64,000 nt of DNA from Neophaeococcomyces mojaviensis (GCA_030247915.1 JAPDRQ010000032.1:1-64000); one strand, 5' to 3'. Numbered from the stretch's first letter, positions 32,569 to 43,244 are shown. Notes: generated from the letters alone by a model not told the origin. Program-made: numbers and translations.

Positions 32569-34605
32569 ATGGACAATCTGCGCGGCAGGATGTCTGCGCA
32601 AGGAAGCCGACATGCCAGCCCGCAACCATCACCACACAACTACCCAAACAATTCTCGGGGACTAGACCCTGGTGTGTACGCGAACACATTCTCCAACAAT
32701 AAATTCAACACATCGAACACTTTCCAGAACCCTTTCGGTGACCAGATGCAGCCTATGCAAATGCAAGATCCACAGTTATACTCGAACAACCAGTTCAACC
32801 ACGCCGCTTACCAAGCCAATCAGTTCTCGGATCCATCCTTGACGCAGAACATAAACCCTCAGGAGTTGTTCTCTGGAGACAACACCATGAACACGGGAGA
32901 CTACGCTCAGGATTTTGCTTACATGTCCAACCAGAACTTCAACCTGAGTCAGCAAAGCAACGTGAATCCGGCAGATTTGAGCAAACTCTCATCGCCAGAT
33001 CACGCGTCGCCCACGAGTGGCCTGTTGTCCCCTGAAAACCACAACTCGCCAGGCCAACAGAACAACACTTCGCCAACTTCTACGAACGGCCAGTACCACA
33101 CTCCTCAACACTCACGTCACACGTCACTAGATCCCTCAAGTGCATATGAAATGGGCAACACATGGCAAGGTATGCAGTTCCAGCAACACAGAAGAATCCC
33201 GTCCGATCAGTACTCCGACGTGTCCAGCGTACACCAATCACCTTACATGGGACATGCAGAACTACATGAATCTGCAGATCCAAACAGATCACCGTATCTC
33301 AATCCACAAGACACAAACACATACGGACTGGAATCATTCAACATTGGTGACCAGCCTACGAGTCAGCCAGGATCAACATATGTATCACCACGACTCATGC
33401 CCCAGCAAGGGCTTGGTCTAGACTCACAGCAGCAAGGCGGCTTTGGCGCTGAAGCTCTCTTCTCAACCCAGAACTTTAACATGGGGTCCATGCACAACCG
33501 CAACCTATCTTCGGTGTCGGATATGGGACAAGCTGATCAAATCGTGCCTCCTACCATTCAGATTGACCCGGCTCCAGTCTCCCGCCAGCAAAGTTTTGGC
33601 CCGCAAGGTGAGATGGCTGCGAACGCATTGAGTCCACCTTCTAGTTCAAGCAGAGGGCGAAACCGATCACAATCAGACACAACAGGTTTAACGAGGCCGA
33701 TGAATTCTCGCTCCGTTTCGCCGGGAGTCAAGCGAGAAAGTAGCGATAATCTCTCCGTCAGGTCTGTTTCGCCAGGTCGATCGCGAGAATCCTCACCAGG
33801 CGTAGCGTCGGGCCGCATCAGCAAGGACTCAAGTGCTAGGCGCGCTTCGACGTCCTCGATACAGAACCGAGATTATATCCTCGATCTCGCAGACCCGTCA
33901 CGACCCAACGCCTCGCCAAACGCTGGTGGAAGTAGTCGGGTGCAGAAACACCCAGCCACTTTCAAGTGCAATTTGTGCGATAAGAAATTCACCCGAGCAT
34001 ACAATCTGAGGTCACACCTTCGTACACACACTGACGAGCGACCCTTTGTATGCACAGTGTGCGGTAAAGCGTTCGCTCGCCAACATGACCGAAAACGACA
34101 CGAGGGCCTCCACAGCGGTGAGAAAAAATTCGTCTGCAAAGGCGAGCTCAATTCCCGGCCGGGCGAGGCTTGGGGCTGCGGTCGACGATTCGCGCGTGCG
34201 GATGCTTTGGGCCGGCATTTCCGCTCAGAAGCTGGACGTGTATGTATCAAACCGCTACTTGACGAAGAGGCCACAGAACGACGAAACAAACATTTCATGG
34301 AGCAACAGCAACAAGTGGCCATGGCCCAGCACCAGCAGCAATATAATATGCAGGGCGGGCTACAGCCCGTGCCACCGGGCATGGTATTACCAATGGACCC
34401 AAGCGTTAGTGCTGGGCAGACGTTCGCACTGCCAGCGGCCTTGATGGCCCAGTATCCGCAGTTAGCGAACCTTGATTGGAATGCGATCTCTAGCTCGAAT
34501 CTAGCTGATGAAGGGGATTTGAGCGATGTTGGTGGGTATGAGGCGGGCGGGTTCGACGATAGATCTCTCGACGTGGGGTCCATTAGTTGGCAGGGACAAG
34601 GATAG
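32569..34605 (+). CDS. CRZ1: Crz1-like calcineurin-responsive C2H2 transcription factor
   Basis: A single-exon, 678-residue factor. The N-terminal two thirds is Asn/Gln/Ser/Pro-rich with Ser-Pro runs (SVSPGVKRESS, SVSPGRSRESSPG) that are likely phosphorylated. PTIQID at residues 328-333 fits the calcineurin-docking PxIxIT pattern. The DNA-binding part has two canonical fingers starting at residue 467 (CNLCDKKFTRAYNLRSHLRTH, then CTVCGKAFARQHDRKRHEGLH) and a third, expanded finger with an insert between its cysteine and GCGRRFARADALGRH. This is the arrangement of fungal Crz1/CrzA, which moves to the nucleus on calcium-calcineurin signalling. The ATG at 32569 is the first in frame. Confidence 0.9.
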   Translation: MDNLRGRMSAQGSRHASPQPSPHNYPNNSRGLDPGVYANTFSNNKFNTSNTFQNPFGDQMQPMQMQDPQLYSNNQFNHAAYQANQFSDPSLTQNINPQELFSGDNTMNTGDYAQDFAYMSNQNFNLSQQSNVNPADLSKLSSPDHASPTSGLLSPENHNSPGQQNNTSPTSTNGQYHTPQHSRHTSLDPSSAYEMGNTWQGMQFQQHRRIPSDQYSDVSSVHQSPYMGHAELHESADPNRSPYLNPQDTNTYGLESFNIGDQPTSQPGSTYVSPRLMPQQGLGLDSQQQGGFGAEALFSTQNFNMGSMHNRNLSSVSDMGQADQIVPPTIQIDPAPVSRQQSFGPQGEMAANALSPPSSSSRGRNRSQSDTTGLTRPMNSRSVSPGVKRESSDNLSVRSVSPGRSRESSPGVASGRISKDSSARRASTSSIQNRDYILDLADPSRPNASPNAGGSSRVQKHPATFKCNLCDKKFTRAYNLRSHLRTHTDERPFVCTVCGKAFARQHDRKRHEGLHSGEKKFVCKGELNSRPGEAWGCGRRFARADALGRHFRSEAGRVCIKPLLDEEATERRNKHFMEQQQQVAMAQHQQQYNMQGGLQPVPPGMVLPMDPSVSAGQTFALPAALMAQYPQLANLDWNAISSSNLADEGDLSDVGGYEAGGFDDRSLDVGSISWQGQG

Positions 34606-35093
34606 CGTCTTGGTCTGGACGTAATTGGTTTGACGGGTCTTTTCGTCATCATTTTGGGCGGCTCAAGTTGCTCGTCATGAAAGCTGACCGATGATACCCT
34701 AGTGATTGGAGTGTGGTTCCGGAATTTCATTCCGGGCTTTTGGTCGGCGGACAAACACATCGCTTGAACGTTTTTTTCTTTCGCTATCTTCTTTGTTCAC
34801 ATTGAAGACCGAAACTTCCCTATACAACGCTCGTCGCTTAGAGGATTCTTTCAGATTGATATGCCACGCTAATCGAAGTGCTAAATTCCGCCTCTTGTCT
34901 GCCATAACACCTTCAAAGTTACAAGAAATCTGTTTGCAAGCGTGTTCACCCACGCAATTTCTCTTGTTTTCCATTCCGAGGACGTCCTCTAGGTAACTGA
35001 TGCGTCGATCCACTCGCTACACACAGTCTTTCTCGTTCTAACCATTCTCCAAGCGCTTCATTTTTTGCACGTCGTCCTTTGTTCCGTTCCCGG
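34606..35093. other. Spacer
   Basis: 488 bp between co-oriented genes. The open frames in it are shadows or random. It is the likely 3' UTR of the Crz1-like gene plus the next promoter. Confidence 0.45.
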
Positions 35094-35645
35094 ATGTCCG
35101 GCCTCGACCACAGCCACAGTAACATACACAACCTCAATCGCAATGTGCAAGGCACCATTAATTCAGCCTCAAGCGCTATCGCTACTGAATCGGCACCATC
35201 TGATGACAGTCTTTCCTCCTTCGCTGCCGCGGCGCTCGGAAACAGTCCCTCCAACACTAATCACTCTCCGATTCTGACCCAGACGGCACGCTACGACGCC
35301 GAGTTCGCACGGCTTGCAAGTATTGTGCGCTCGGACCGCTTACTCTACGAATGGCTCCGGAACGATGATCCATGGCTCGCGCGCTACGGGAAGCAGTTCT
35401 TCGCGTACATGATTGCTAATGACCGGTTGCAGGTGATGAAGCTGGGAAATGAGACGATGAAGAGGTGGAGAGAGGATGTGGACGGCGTGTGGGAGGGGTA
35501 TGAGGGGTTGAGGGAAGAGTTGGTAAGAGCTGTAAGGGAACGGAACGAAGGGTTAATTGAGGTTTTGAGCAAGACGTTTGATGAGATTAAAGGCGGAAGT
35601 AGAGCGCAAGAACAACAGCTAACTGTGTGGATGGAAGTTGATTAA
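35094..35645 (+). CDS. Small helical protein, function unknown
   Basis: A 183-residue single-exon protein starting MSGLDHSHSNIH. The first ~60 residues are Ser/Asn-rich and probably disordered. From ARYDAEFARLASIVRSDRLL onward it is charged and helical with heptad-like leucines, including WLRNDDPWLARYGKQFF and EGLREELVRAVRERNEGLIE, suggesting a short coiled coil. No signal peptide or TM segment is seen. I do not recognise the family. Coding is supported by composition and by a GC-rich third position relative to the flanks. Confidence 0.6.
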   Translation: MSGLDHSHSNIHNLNRNVQGTINSASSAIATESAPSDDSLSSFAAAALGNSPSNTNHSPILTQTARYDAEFARLASIVRSDRLLYEWLRNDDPWLARYGKQFFAYMIANDRLQVMKLGNETMKRWREDVDGVWEGYEGLREELVRAVRERNEGLIEVLSKTFDEIKGGSRAQEQQLTVWMEVD

Positions 35646-36887
35646 CAATGAAATGTGGAGGTAAAGGGAATTGCCCGAGGAGGTGTTGCAGCTAGGTTTC
35701 GCGGAATAACGGTTGTTCCGTCCTGCCGAGGATGGTTTGCCTCAATTCTCAGCTAAGTGTCTAGCTTTGATCTTTCTCTCCATCGCTCCATCCGCAGTGT
35801 GATAGTGTGTGCACCTGAGAGCTGACGTTTGAAGGTTCGCGTGGCGTATACTTGCTAGAGTGACGGCAGCGATGTACTTCAATACTCCTGTGCTGGAAGC
35901 GCAGACTTTTAGACCAATCTTCACAGCGCTCGACGACTCAGGGACTGACTGGAGCGCTGGGTGTCTATTACCCAGCCTCTTCACGAACCTCAGTATTTGG
36001 AGTGTAGAGCGCGAAGATCAAGGCCTGGGTTGAGATGAATTCAAGGTAGGTGTGAGGCAACTTCTTAAGCAAGTAGGGTCTGGAGCACACGTTACTCGCG
36101 ATTTCAGATTTCCTAAACCTCCATCATCTTCTTTTGTTGCCACGTACATGAAGTGGAGTTACAACAACAGTTCTAGATTCTGCGAGTGGAACTCAATATT
36201 TGCTATTTACGCACCTATCAAGCAAAATCTTTAGACCCAGAAATAGGGCAAGATGACAACGTTAATGAGAATAGGGCCCAATTAGAATACCATGACATTG
36301 ACTTTCAATGTCAAAATGTGCTACGAGTCAATCCCTTTGCCATCCACGACATCTTTGGCCAGAATCAGTATACAGTTCGAGCTTCTTTGCGATAACCGAA
36401 ATCAAGATTTTTTATGCACTTCTCCACCGGTTTTCGTCACGTATTCACAATCAATATTACCGAAGATTCATGCTGTTTTTTTCTGCCAGAGACAAGAAGT
36501 GTGTGCCCGCTGTAGTTATCGACTACCTCTTTTTCGCTGGCACTCGTTACTAATGCTGTTGGATTCGCGAGTGTCTGCTGAGGTAGTCTACCTACTATTA
36601 ATCCTCATTAACTACTGTCCTGGTGCTCTTGTTGAGGCGTGCCAAGAATAGAGGATACCAATACTATAAGTCTTTTTGATTGTTTGTGGTTGAAGAAAAG
36701 GCTCATCTGACAGCTGGTCATGTTGGTACTGACATTGTAATACCAAGCAGGGAAGTGCATGAATTCAGGGTTTGGATTACATTGGGCTGCAACGTACGCA
36801 ACCAAAAATGCTCAAGTTTCACAGCAAGTTCTCCAATGATAGCAGTGAGCTACTCGGCGTGTCTATCGTGTGGATAATGCTCGAATA
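35646..36887. other. AT-rich intergenic stretch
   Basis: 1.2 kb without defensible coding content on either strand. It is more AT-rich than the flanking genes. No repeat structure was recognised by eye. Confidence 0.5.
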
Positions 36888-36894
36888 TATAAGT
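36888..36894 (+). promoter_or_regulatory. TATA box of the methyltransferase gene
   Basis: TATATAA lies 106 nt before the methyltransferase ATG at 37000. A second, weaker TATAAAT is at 36961-36967, perhaps too close to the start codon to be the main element. Confidence 0.45.
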
Positions 36895-36999
36895 TGGCGT
36901 AGTCACCAGTTCAGGACGGGTCTCGAGAATACCCCGTCGTGAGCGTTCACACCTCCAGTCTATAAATTTCAGTTGTAGCGTATTAGACTCATTACCAAC

Positions 37000-37887
37000 A
37001 TGACGGCAGAGAATCCAAGAGTATATCTTTTGGGGAGAGACAACCTCGAGTCAGCCCGCTTGAGCTACCAGCACCAGTGTATGATTGCACGGCAAGGCTT
37101 TTTCCTCCACCCAACAGTGTTATCCGCCCTCAACTCAAAAGATTCAGCAGAGCCGCTGCGCATACTCGACTTAGCAACTGGCAACGGGATATGGGCTATT
37201 GACCTCGCAGTCTCCCTCACATCGACCACTCGACCAGTAGAAATCACATGCCTCGATATCTCATCTGCACAATTCCCGCCACGGCAGACCTGGCCCAACA
37301 ATGTTACATTTGACACCTGGGATTTTTTCACTGATGTCCCAGATTTGTACGCTGGGCATTTCGATGTTGTTCATGTCCGTTTCATCATATCTCTGCTCTG
37401 GCAAGATGACAAAAGCCGAGAACGAATTTTGCAGCAGTTCCATCGACTTCTGAAGCCTGGTGGATACCTACAATGGCAGGAGCCACCACCTCCGGTCTAC
37501 GATGTCATCAGTGGTTACCATGCAGATGGGAGCTGCGAGGTCAGTGATGAATGGCCCGAGTACTTCCGTGCTGCCAATAAGGTTGTTCCTATGCATGACA
37601 AGACCATGTGGCTGAACCAGCTTGATGATCTGTTGAAGACACACAATGGCTTTACGGATGTGGAAGTCTATCAGCCGAAATACAAGAAGGAAAGGTTGAA
37701 ATACGAGATTGACTTGAGCGTTTGGAATCTTGAGGAGACTACGCCAAATATACTGCGACTGCCGTGGTTGTCCGATGAGGTGAAGAAAGAGATTGAGAGT
37801 AGCTGGGCGAAGCTGAAGGGAGAACTTCAAAGTGGAGCCAAAGTGCTTGTGATGAGATCGATTATCGCTATTGCAAGGAAGGTGTAA
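37000..37887 (+). CDS. SAM-dependent class I methyltransferase
   Basis: A single-exon, 295-residue enzyme. Motif I is LRILDLATGNGIWAIDLA, followed by the acidic ribose contact in EITCLDISSAQFPP, motif III-like FDVVHVRFIISLLW, and LLKPGGYLQWQEPPP, the usual post-III strand. This pattern belongs to the fungal methyltransferases grouped with LaeA-like and secondary-metabolite O/N-methyltransferases. Whether it acts on a small molecule or has a regulatory role cannot be told. No biosynthetic backbone gene lies within this window, so it is not part of a visible cluster. It has two TATA-like elements upstream, suggesting inducible expression. Confidence 0.88.
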   Translation: MTAENPRVYLLGRDNLESARLSYQHQCMIARQGFFLHPTVLSALNSKDSAEPLRILDLATGNGIWAIDLAVSLTSTTRPVEITCLDISSAQFPPRQTWPNNVTFDTWDFFTDVPDLYAGHFDVVHVRFIISLLWQDDKSRERILQQFHRLLKPGGYLQWQEPPPPVYDVISGYHADGSCEVSDEWPEYFRAANKVVPMHDKTMWLNQLDDLLKTHNGFTDVEVYQPKYKKERLKYEIDLSVWNLEETTPNILRLPWLSDEVKKEIESSWAKLKGELQSGAKVLVMRSIIAIARKV

Positions 37888-38745
37888 TGAGTGAACTGGA
37901 GTGTAGATGCGTTTTGGCATTGACGACTCACGTTTCAACTAAAAAAAGCGGCAGTCTTTCCCTATAGCTCCATCCAAAACCAAAAAATAACCGCTGTAGC
38001 AGCAGCAGCAGCAGTAGCAGGATTAGAGCAAGCGACAAGAATTCAATCCGCCTTTCCATGTCAAGAACGGTCCTCCTTTAATTCACACCTTCGATCGTAA
38101 CCGCCAGCCACGGAGCTTGTTATCCTTGACGATCATCCCCCATCCCTTTTTAGGAAATTTACAGTGCCATTGCACCGAGTCGACAATATAGACGGTAGGC
38201 ACAACCCGAATTCGTATCTGGGCTTTTTGGGAGGCGAAGATGGAAGTACATAGGCTTTTTTGGGAAGTGGTAAGAGATTGGCCTGGAGTCATGTTGGTCT
38301 TACAAATTTCACTCCTCAGTTTGTTTTCCGATATGTGTAGTGGCGACGGATGAAGCAGATAAACCATGGTTTCGCTCCAGCAATGCGCACTTTCGAATAC
38401 ATCTGATACATTAGTGCCCGTCCAGCTCAGCCTTGTTGTTCCATGTCTTGGAATAGTGACGCCTATTAAGTATGATATAGGTGGGACGTTTTGAGAGGTA
38501 TGTTTGGAGAGTAAATATAAGGATGAGATGTTCAAGGATAAATATGAGGAGGGAGATACGTTATTGACATTGTCTGACCTGTTATTCATAATTAGGTGAG
38601 ATCGTGACTTTAAGGCTCGCTAAATGAGCTCAAAACTCTTCACAAACCAGCACTCAACTAAACGAGCTGACATGCTTCGACAGTTTTAGGGCTGGGGGGA
38701 GGCTGCAGAAAGAGCGCATGACTGAAACACTAATCTCAGCTTGAC
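37888..38745. other. Intergenic with a short CAG repeat
   Basis: 858 bp with no gene I can support. A trinucleotide run (AGC repeated, interrupted by AGT) sits at about 37996-38020 and is probably polymorphic. A 168-codon open frame on the minus strand (38083-38589) has no domain-like content and was rejected. Confidence 0.45.
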
Positions 38746-39036
38746 ATGAGGACAAAGCCGGACAGTCACCCATACGCAGATAGCGAACTGAACCGATTGA
38801 TCGTTATTGTCGTCATGCTCACTCTGACCGCCATCCTCCTAGGTTTTCTGATCTTGTCAGACCCCTCCACTTATCACTTGATACATGACATCCCACCCAA
38901 CATGATCCATAGTGTTTCAAAAGCCACACGAAGTCCAAACCATATACGCATCTTGTCCCAAGAACAGGTAGCTCCATATACCGCAAAACCACTATCCCAC
39001 ATCCACCTACCTTTTTCAATCTACCTTCCCACCTAA
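38746..39036 (+). CDS. Possible small single-TM protein or first exon
   Basis: A 96-codon frame from ATG 38746 with a polar start (MRTKPDSHPYADSELNR), a clear hydrophobic segment LIVIVVMLTLTAILLGFLIL and a polar tail. It may be complete, or may be an exon joined to the coding-like segment at 39096-39287. A donor at 38967 (AACAG/GTAGCT) would give a frame that does not match that segment in a simple way. Support is limited to composition. Confidence 0.3.
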   Translation: MRTKPDSHPYADSELNRLIVIVVMLTLTAILLGFLILSDPSTYHLIHDIPPNMIHSVSKATRSPNHIRILSQEQVAPYTAKPLSHIHLPFSIYLPT

Positions 39037-39095
39037 AGCACAATACAATCATCCCTCACAAGTCCACAAACAAGTGTGTACCCAGGGTATTCACC

Positions 39096-39287
39096 ATGCA
39101 ACTGCACCACATCTCAAACTTCATGACCCTCCAGCGGCTGACCACATTCCTGTTCACGGCCATGGAACCCGTGTACATCGAGGTGTACCCCTCGTCCAAC
39201 ATCCTCGTTTCGCTGCCGTACAAGCCGGACTGGTACCCATGGCAAGTCGTCTGGATAGAAGCGGCATTTGAAGACTGGTGTGATTGA
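39096..39287 (+). CDS. 63-residue coding-like ORF with strong GC3 bias
   Basis: The frame starts at an ATG in a good context (TTCACCATGC) and encodes MQLHHISNFMTLQRLTTFLF, a middle part EPVYIEVYPSSNILVSLPYK, then DWYPWQVVWIEAAFEDWCD. Roughly two thirds of codons end in G or C across the body, unlike the flanking AT-leaning DNA, which suggests selection for translation. Aromatic content is high. It could be a short independent protein or the last exon of the 38746 frame. I do not recognise it. Confidence 0.45.
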   Translation: MQLHHISNFMTLQRLTTFLFTAMEPVYIEVYPSSNILVSLPYKPDWYPWQVVWIEAAFEDWCD

Positions 39288-39920
39288 TACGAGATCTGGC
39301 TTGCAGAAAGTGTCTATGTCTTGCTGGGAGGGGAAGGGAATAATTCAGCGAAGATGAGCGTGTTGAAAGCGTGCTGATAGTACGAAGATGCATATAGGCT
39401 GAAAGGTTTTAGCTGCTGGGCAAGGATCTTGAGGACCGCTTGGTGGATTACTGGAGTTACTTGTGACGCGGCCGTGAGGGGAATGGGCTAGGGGTATCTG
39501 AGCTTGAGATATCGATAGTGTCGAGCTTTTCCTTTCGAGGACAATGGCTTGATTGTGGAAGTTAGGGAAGCTTGTTGTGGTGAAGGAGGGGTGCAATCTA
39601 TCATGAAGTCAAGATGACATTCATTCTTTCCTTGGAATGGACATTAGCTAGACATCAACCACGATTTGCGGAGGTGCTTCCACGATATGACAATCATGCA
39701 TTGTATCCTAGAAGGAGATGATAATGCCAGAATATATATTCTTTTGAGCTCTAAAGTGTACTACCACGGTGCCTGACTGATTTTCCTGAATCATGTTGTA
39801 GATGCGAAGCCTCAGTCCTTCACGTTGACACACTGGCCTCTTCTCCATAGCCTGAAGCGGTGGACTATTTTCTGATTGATCAAATGAAAGCGTGAGATGT
39901 GCACGTCGTTTCTCAATCAT
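39288..39920. other. Spacer
   Basis: This spacer precedes the convergent RIC1-like gene end. No coding content or RNA gene was seen. Confidence 0.45.
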
Positions 39921-42900
39921 TCAATAATCACCTGGACTAGCAGAGAAGTAATCCCCAGCACTACTCCTACTCACAACACCCTCACTCTCCGCTCCAGCAG
40001 ACTTCGGTTCCTCAGCCAACAACCTAGTCAGTCTGATATCCAATCTACCAAGATTTTGCGGTCGAGCCGCCTCCTTACTAGTACTGGCATCTTGTAATGC
40101 AATGTTCTTTCTTGATAACCTCGCTTGCTGTGGCTGCAAGTATATGCTGTTTCCTCTAAATCCAACTTTCTGAATCACTCGACGCAATGCATCGCCTCTC
40201 GGATCAATCCCGATCATAAACCGCGCGAGCTCAGAGCACAGTTCGTAGTCATCCTTAGATCTTGCGAGAGTCATAAGACGAACAACCTGGTCTTCGAAAC
40301 GGCGGCGCTTGACTAGGTCTTGGGCCTCGGAGACTTCGTCTTCTTCCTCCTCCTCCTCTTCTTCGAATGTTTGTAAGATGATCAGGTAGCCACTTGCAGT
40401 TTTAAGATCGCTCAAGGATAGTGCTTGTTCGAACATAGCTTCTGGTGGCGGGAGGTGGGCAAACAAATAGCGCCAGAAAGAGAATTCTGTCTTTCGAACA
40501 CATTGAACTATTGTAGCAAGATAACTTTCAGGAGACAATGCCATTTGTAAGAACGACAATATTGCTGGCAATGGTCCTGGGTCATCCAGGTCAGCAGCCT
40601 TCTTTCTCTTTCGATCGGCTTCATCATCAAGAACGATATGCAGTAAAATCTCTAGTGCGTGAGGAAAGTACGTCAAATTCTGGTATTGGTGAGCAAGCGC
40701 GAATGCAACTGCCGTATCTTCGGCTTCGAGCAATTGGTGACGTAGAACATAAGGTAGGAACAGCTGTGTTCGGATCAGTGACCTGTATTGTCCGAAGTTG
40801 ACGTCTCGACGTTGCAACAGCTCTGATTCAATACCCAGCACGATGCCCTTGTTCAGCAATATCGATAATGGATAGAAATCCAGCGGAATTGTCACGAGGG
40901 ATTGGCTGGTAGTAGCAAGGCCAGTCATAGACTGCAGAAGATCTTGCACATCAGACCAAAGGCAAAGCTTCTCTCCAGTGAAGATCCATAGTGAGTCACG
41001 CAGAGAATAGTGGATGTTAGTCTTTCGAAGGCCAAATATCGAGCCAGGCGACGGTGTCGGTGGCGCCGATTCGCCGATCGGCTCACTGAAATTGAAGTAT
41101 ATCTGATCCCTCATGAGAATGTAGTATTCGACTTGGTGAGCGATGACTCGCATGTCATATTTGATGGCATCCTCGGGGGTGCGGGAAGGATGCAGGAGGA
41201 CAAGTTTGTCATCGATGAGAAACAACACAGCTGCATGCTCGACATCTCGTGACGGATCGCCATTGCGTAATTGGTTTTCTGGCAATATCCAACTCACCGA
41301 CCTTACTCGGCTCGGAGCCCTCACGACACCATGAAATGCGATCTGGCCAAGTGGCAACAGCTGAGCACCCCTTTCAGTGATGTTGATGATAAAGTGATAT
41401 AGCACATTCTCGTACGTGTAGACTAAAAGGGAGTCTTCACCCGATGGTCCGACAAAGGCAACAGGCATGGAAAATGTTTCTGCATGCAATGGTGCCCGGC
41501 CGAGCTCATGATCTCTGGAGTAGAGTCTCACGTCATATCCTTGTGCATACTCGGTAGCAACAGCGAGAATATGCTGAAACCAACAGAAGCCACCCCGTAC
41601 GGCAAACGAGTTTTCAATTGCATAGTCAGAGAAGACTCGCCAACGGCCACTTGATACACTGTAATGCGCCAAGCCTCTCTTTCCAGCCACTGCGATGTAC
41701 CTGCCATCTTGCGAGATCACTGTCGTTCGGATCGGCCCTTGATTGTGCAGGTAAGCAACGGGATACTGGGCGTGGTGCCATAGGGACGCCTCGTTCGAGA
41801 TCGAAATTAAATCCGGAAGCTCATGCCCGCGATAAACTGCAAGTTCAGTAGGTGTTTGCTGTAAGGCACGGACCAAATTCGCACAGGAAAAGCCTCCGAC
41901 TGCTGCGCTTCGAGAAAAGTCCAACTTCCATATACGTGAATCTTTGGGACAGGACAGCAGCATCTCCAAGCCAGTGCTGATCCAACTCGCCGATTGAACA
42001 CCAAGGAGCCAATTCTCGGTATTCGCCTCGGCATGCGCCGCGTTCGATGTGAATGATGATGCTCCCTCTTTTCCAAAAACGCTCCACGTAGCCCAGCCTG
42101 ATTCGAAACCTGCGAACAAGCAATACCCGTCTGGTGACCACACTAGTGCACTAATCTTAAGGGTAACACTTGGCGACGCCTGTGTTTTGAATGTGTGCGA
42201 CAGTGGTATGTTGCCCGCATAGTCTTTCGCTGCGAAACAGAGAATCTTGCCGTCATTGGTCGCTACTGCTATCAGTGAAAATCGTGCATTGATTGCTACA
42301 AGGCAAGCCTTCTGACTTGGCTCTTTCGGAGTGTGAAATCGATAACCATCAAACAGTCTTTGTGGCGCCTGTGTAGCCGACAGGGTTGACTGTGAGCTCT
42401 CTTCTGATGAGCCTCTGTGTGTCATCTGTGGCCTCATCCTGCGAACTGCATAAGCTGAACCCTCGACATCAAGCCAAACAGAGAGATTCATGGCCCGGTC
42501 ATGAACCATGTGAGTTATGCTTGCCTTGTTTTCACTCCACGAAAGTTTGCTGAGCAATTGGGTAGATGTTTGATGTAAACCCTTTTGAGTCTCCCACCGG
42601 ATCGATTGTATAGCTGGAGGCTTTACAGTCGCAATGATCAGGTCCTGGTCGAGCGCAACAACTGATTCGATCCCGGCATCGATCTTGATAGCCTTGCGGA
42701 ACCGTAGTATAACTTCACCAAGCCCATTGCCTTCAGAAGCTCCAAAAGTACGTGCGACGCTTTGCTTTCGTGTCTGACTCTCTTGTGTTCGCTGCTGCAA
42801 TACCCGCGCGTTGGGATCAGCTTCCACCGAATACAAAAGGAGGTAGCCAAGAGACGTGTGGAGTACGATGAGTGTTGCGTCGGGCCGAAAATGTGCTCCT

Positions 42901-43244
42901 ACGTTGTTCCCATATGTCATCAAAGACTTCTCAGATCTGCGCAGAGATGCTAGTAATACTGTTGGCCTTGTAGACCACACATCAAGCACTTGTCGTGTCA
43001 AGGTTGTGAAGATGTGTTCAGCCCTTGCAACCTTCAAATCAATGATCTGCTGCGATTGCCCCTTCAGCACCCGGGAATCGGGTGATGATTCTCCGGAGCC
43101 AGTGGAGACCTTTTCATCACCGCTGTCTCTCCCTTGGCCGTTGGCGACGGAATCCTGAATACTCGCATTGTCCTCGCCGTTCCGTGCAGATTGTTGTGGT
43201 GCATGGTGTGCGAATATTTGAGGCACACCGCAGGGCCAATACAT
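39921..43244 (-). CDS. RIC1: RIC1-like guanine nucleotide exchange subunit
   Basis: A single-exon, 1107-residue protein starting MYWPCGVPQIFAHHAP, the characteristic RIC1 opening (the frame is open upstream but without ATG). The N-terminal ~600 residues form WD40-type repeats (for example ISQDGRYIAVAGKRGLAHYS). The conserved RIC1 domain follows, with YRSLIRTQLFLPYVLRHQLL, YFPHALEILLHIVLDDEAD and ASGYLIILQTFEEEEEEEED. With Rgp1 it activates the Rab GTPase Ypt6/Rab6 at the Golgi for retrograde traffic from endosomes. It is divergent from the unknown gene at 43755 across 510 bp. Confidence 0.92.
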   Translation of the reverse strand: MYWPCGVPQIFAHHAPQQSARNGEDNASIQDSVANGQGRDSGDEKVSTGSGESSPDSRVLKGQSQQIIDLKVARAEHIFTTLTRQVLDVWSTRPTVLLASLRRSEKSLMTYGNNVGAHFRPDATLIVLHTSLGYLLLYSVEADPNARVLQQRTQESQTRKQSVARTFGASEGNGLGEVILRFRKAIKIDAGIESVVALDQDLIIATVKPPAIQSIRWETQKGLHQTSTQLLSKLSWSENKASITHMVHDRAMNLSVWLDVEGSAYAVRRMRPQMTHRGSSEESSQSTLSATQAPQRLFDGYRFHTPKEPSQKACLVAINARFSLIAVATNDGKILCFAAKDYAGNIPLSHTFKTQASPSVTLKISALVWSPDGYCLFAGFESGWATWSVFGKEGASSFTSNAAHAEANTENWLLGVQSASWISTGLEMLLSCPKDSRIWKLDFSRSAAVGGFSCANLVRALQQTPTELAVYRGHELPDLISISNEASLWHHAQYPVAYLHNQGPIRTTVISQDGRYIAVAGKRGLAHYSVSSGRWRVFSDYAIENSFAVRGGFCWFQHILAVATEYAQGYDVRLYSRDHELGRAPLHAETFSMPVAFVGPSGEDSLLVYTYENVLYHFIINITERGAQLLPLGQIAFHGVVRAPSRVRSVSWILPENQLRNGDPSRDVEHAAVLFLIDDKLVLLHPSRTPEDAIKYDMRVIAHQVEYYILMRDQIYFNFSEPIGESAPPTPSPGSIFGLRKTNIHYSLRDSLWIFTGEKLCLWSDVQDLLQSMTGLATTSQSLVTIPLDFYPLSILLNKGIVLGIESELLQRRDVNFGQYRSLIRTQLFLPYVLRHQLLEAEDTAVAFALAHQYQNLTYFPHALEILLHIVLDDEADRKRKKAADLDDPGPLPAILSFLQMALSPESYLATIVQCVRKTEFSFWRYLFAHLPPPEAMFEQALSLSDLKTASGYLIILQTFEEEEEEEEDEVSEAQDLVKRRRFEDQVVRLMTLARSKDDYELCSELARFMIGIDPRGDALRRVIQKVGFRGNSIYLQPQQARLSRKNIALQDASTSKEAARPQNLGRLDIRLTRLLAEEPKSAGAESEGVVSRSSAGDYFSASPGDY

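Noticed and set aside
33873..34760. 295-codon minus-strand open frame
   Set aside because: It is antisense to the zinc-finger region of the Crz1-like gene and its composition mirrors that gene; a shadow frame.
38083..38589. 168-codon minus-strand open frame
   Set aside because: It starts with ATG but has no recognisable motif, mixed codon usage and AT-leaning third positions; not enough support for a gene.
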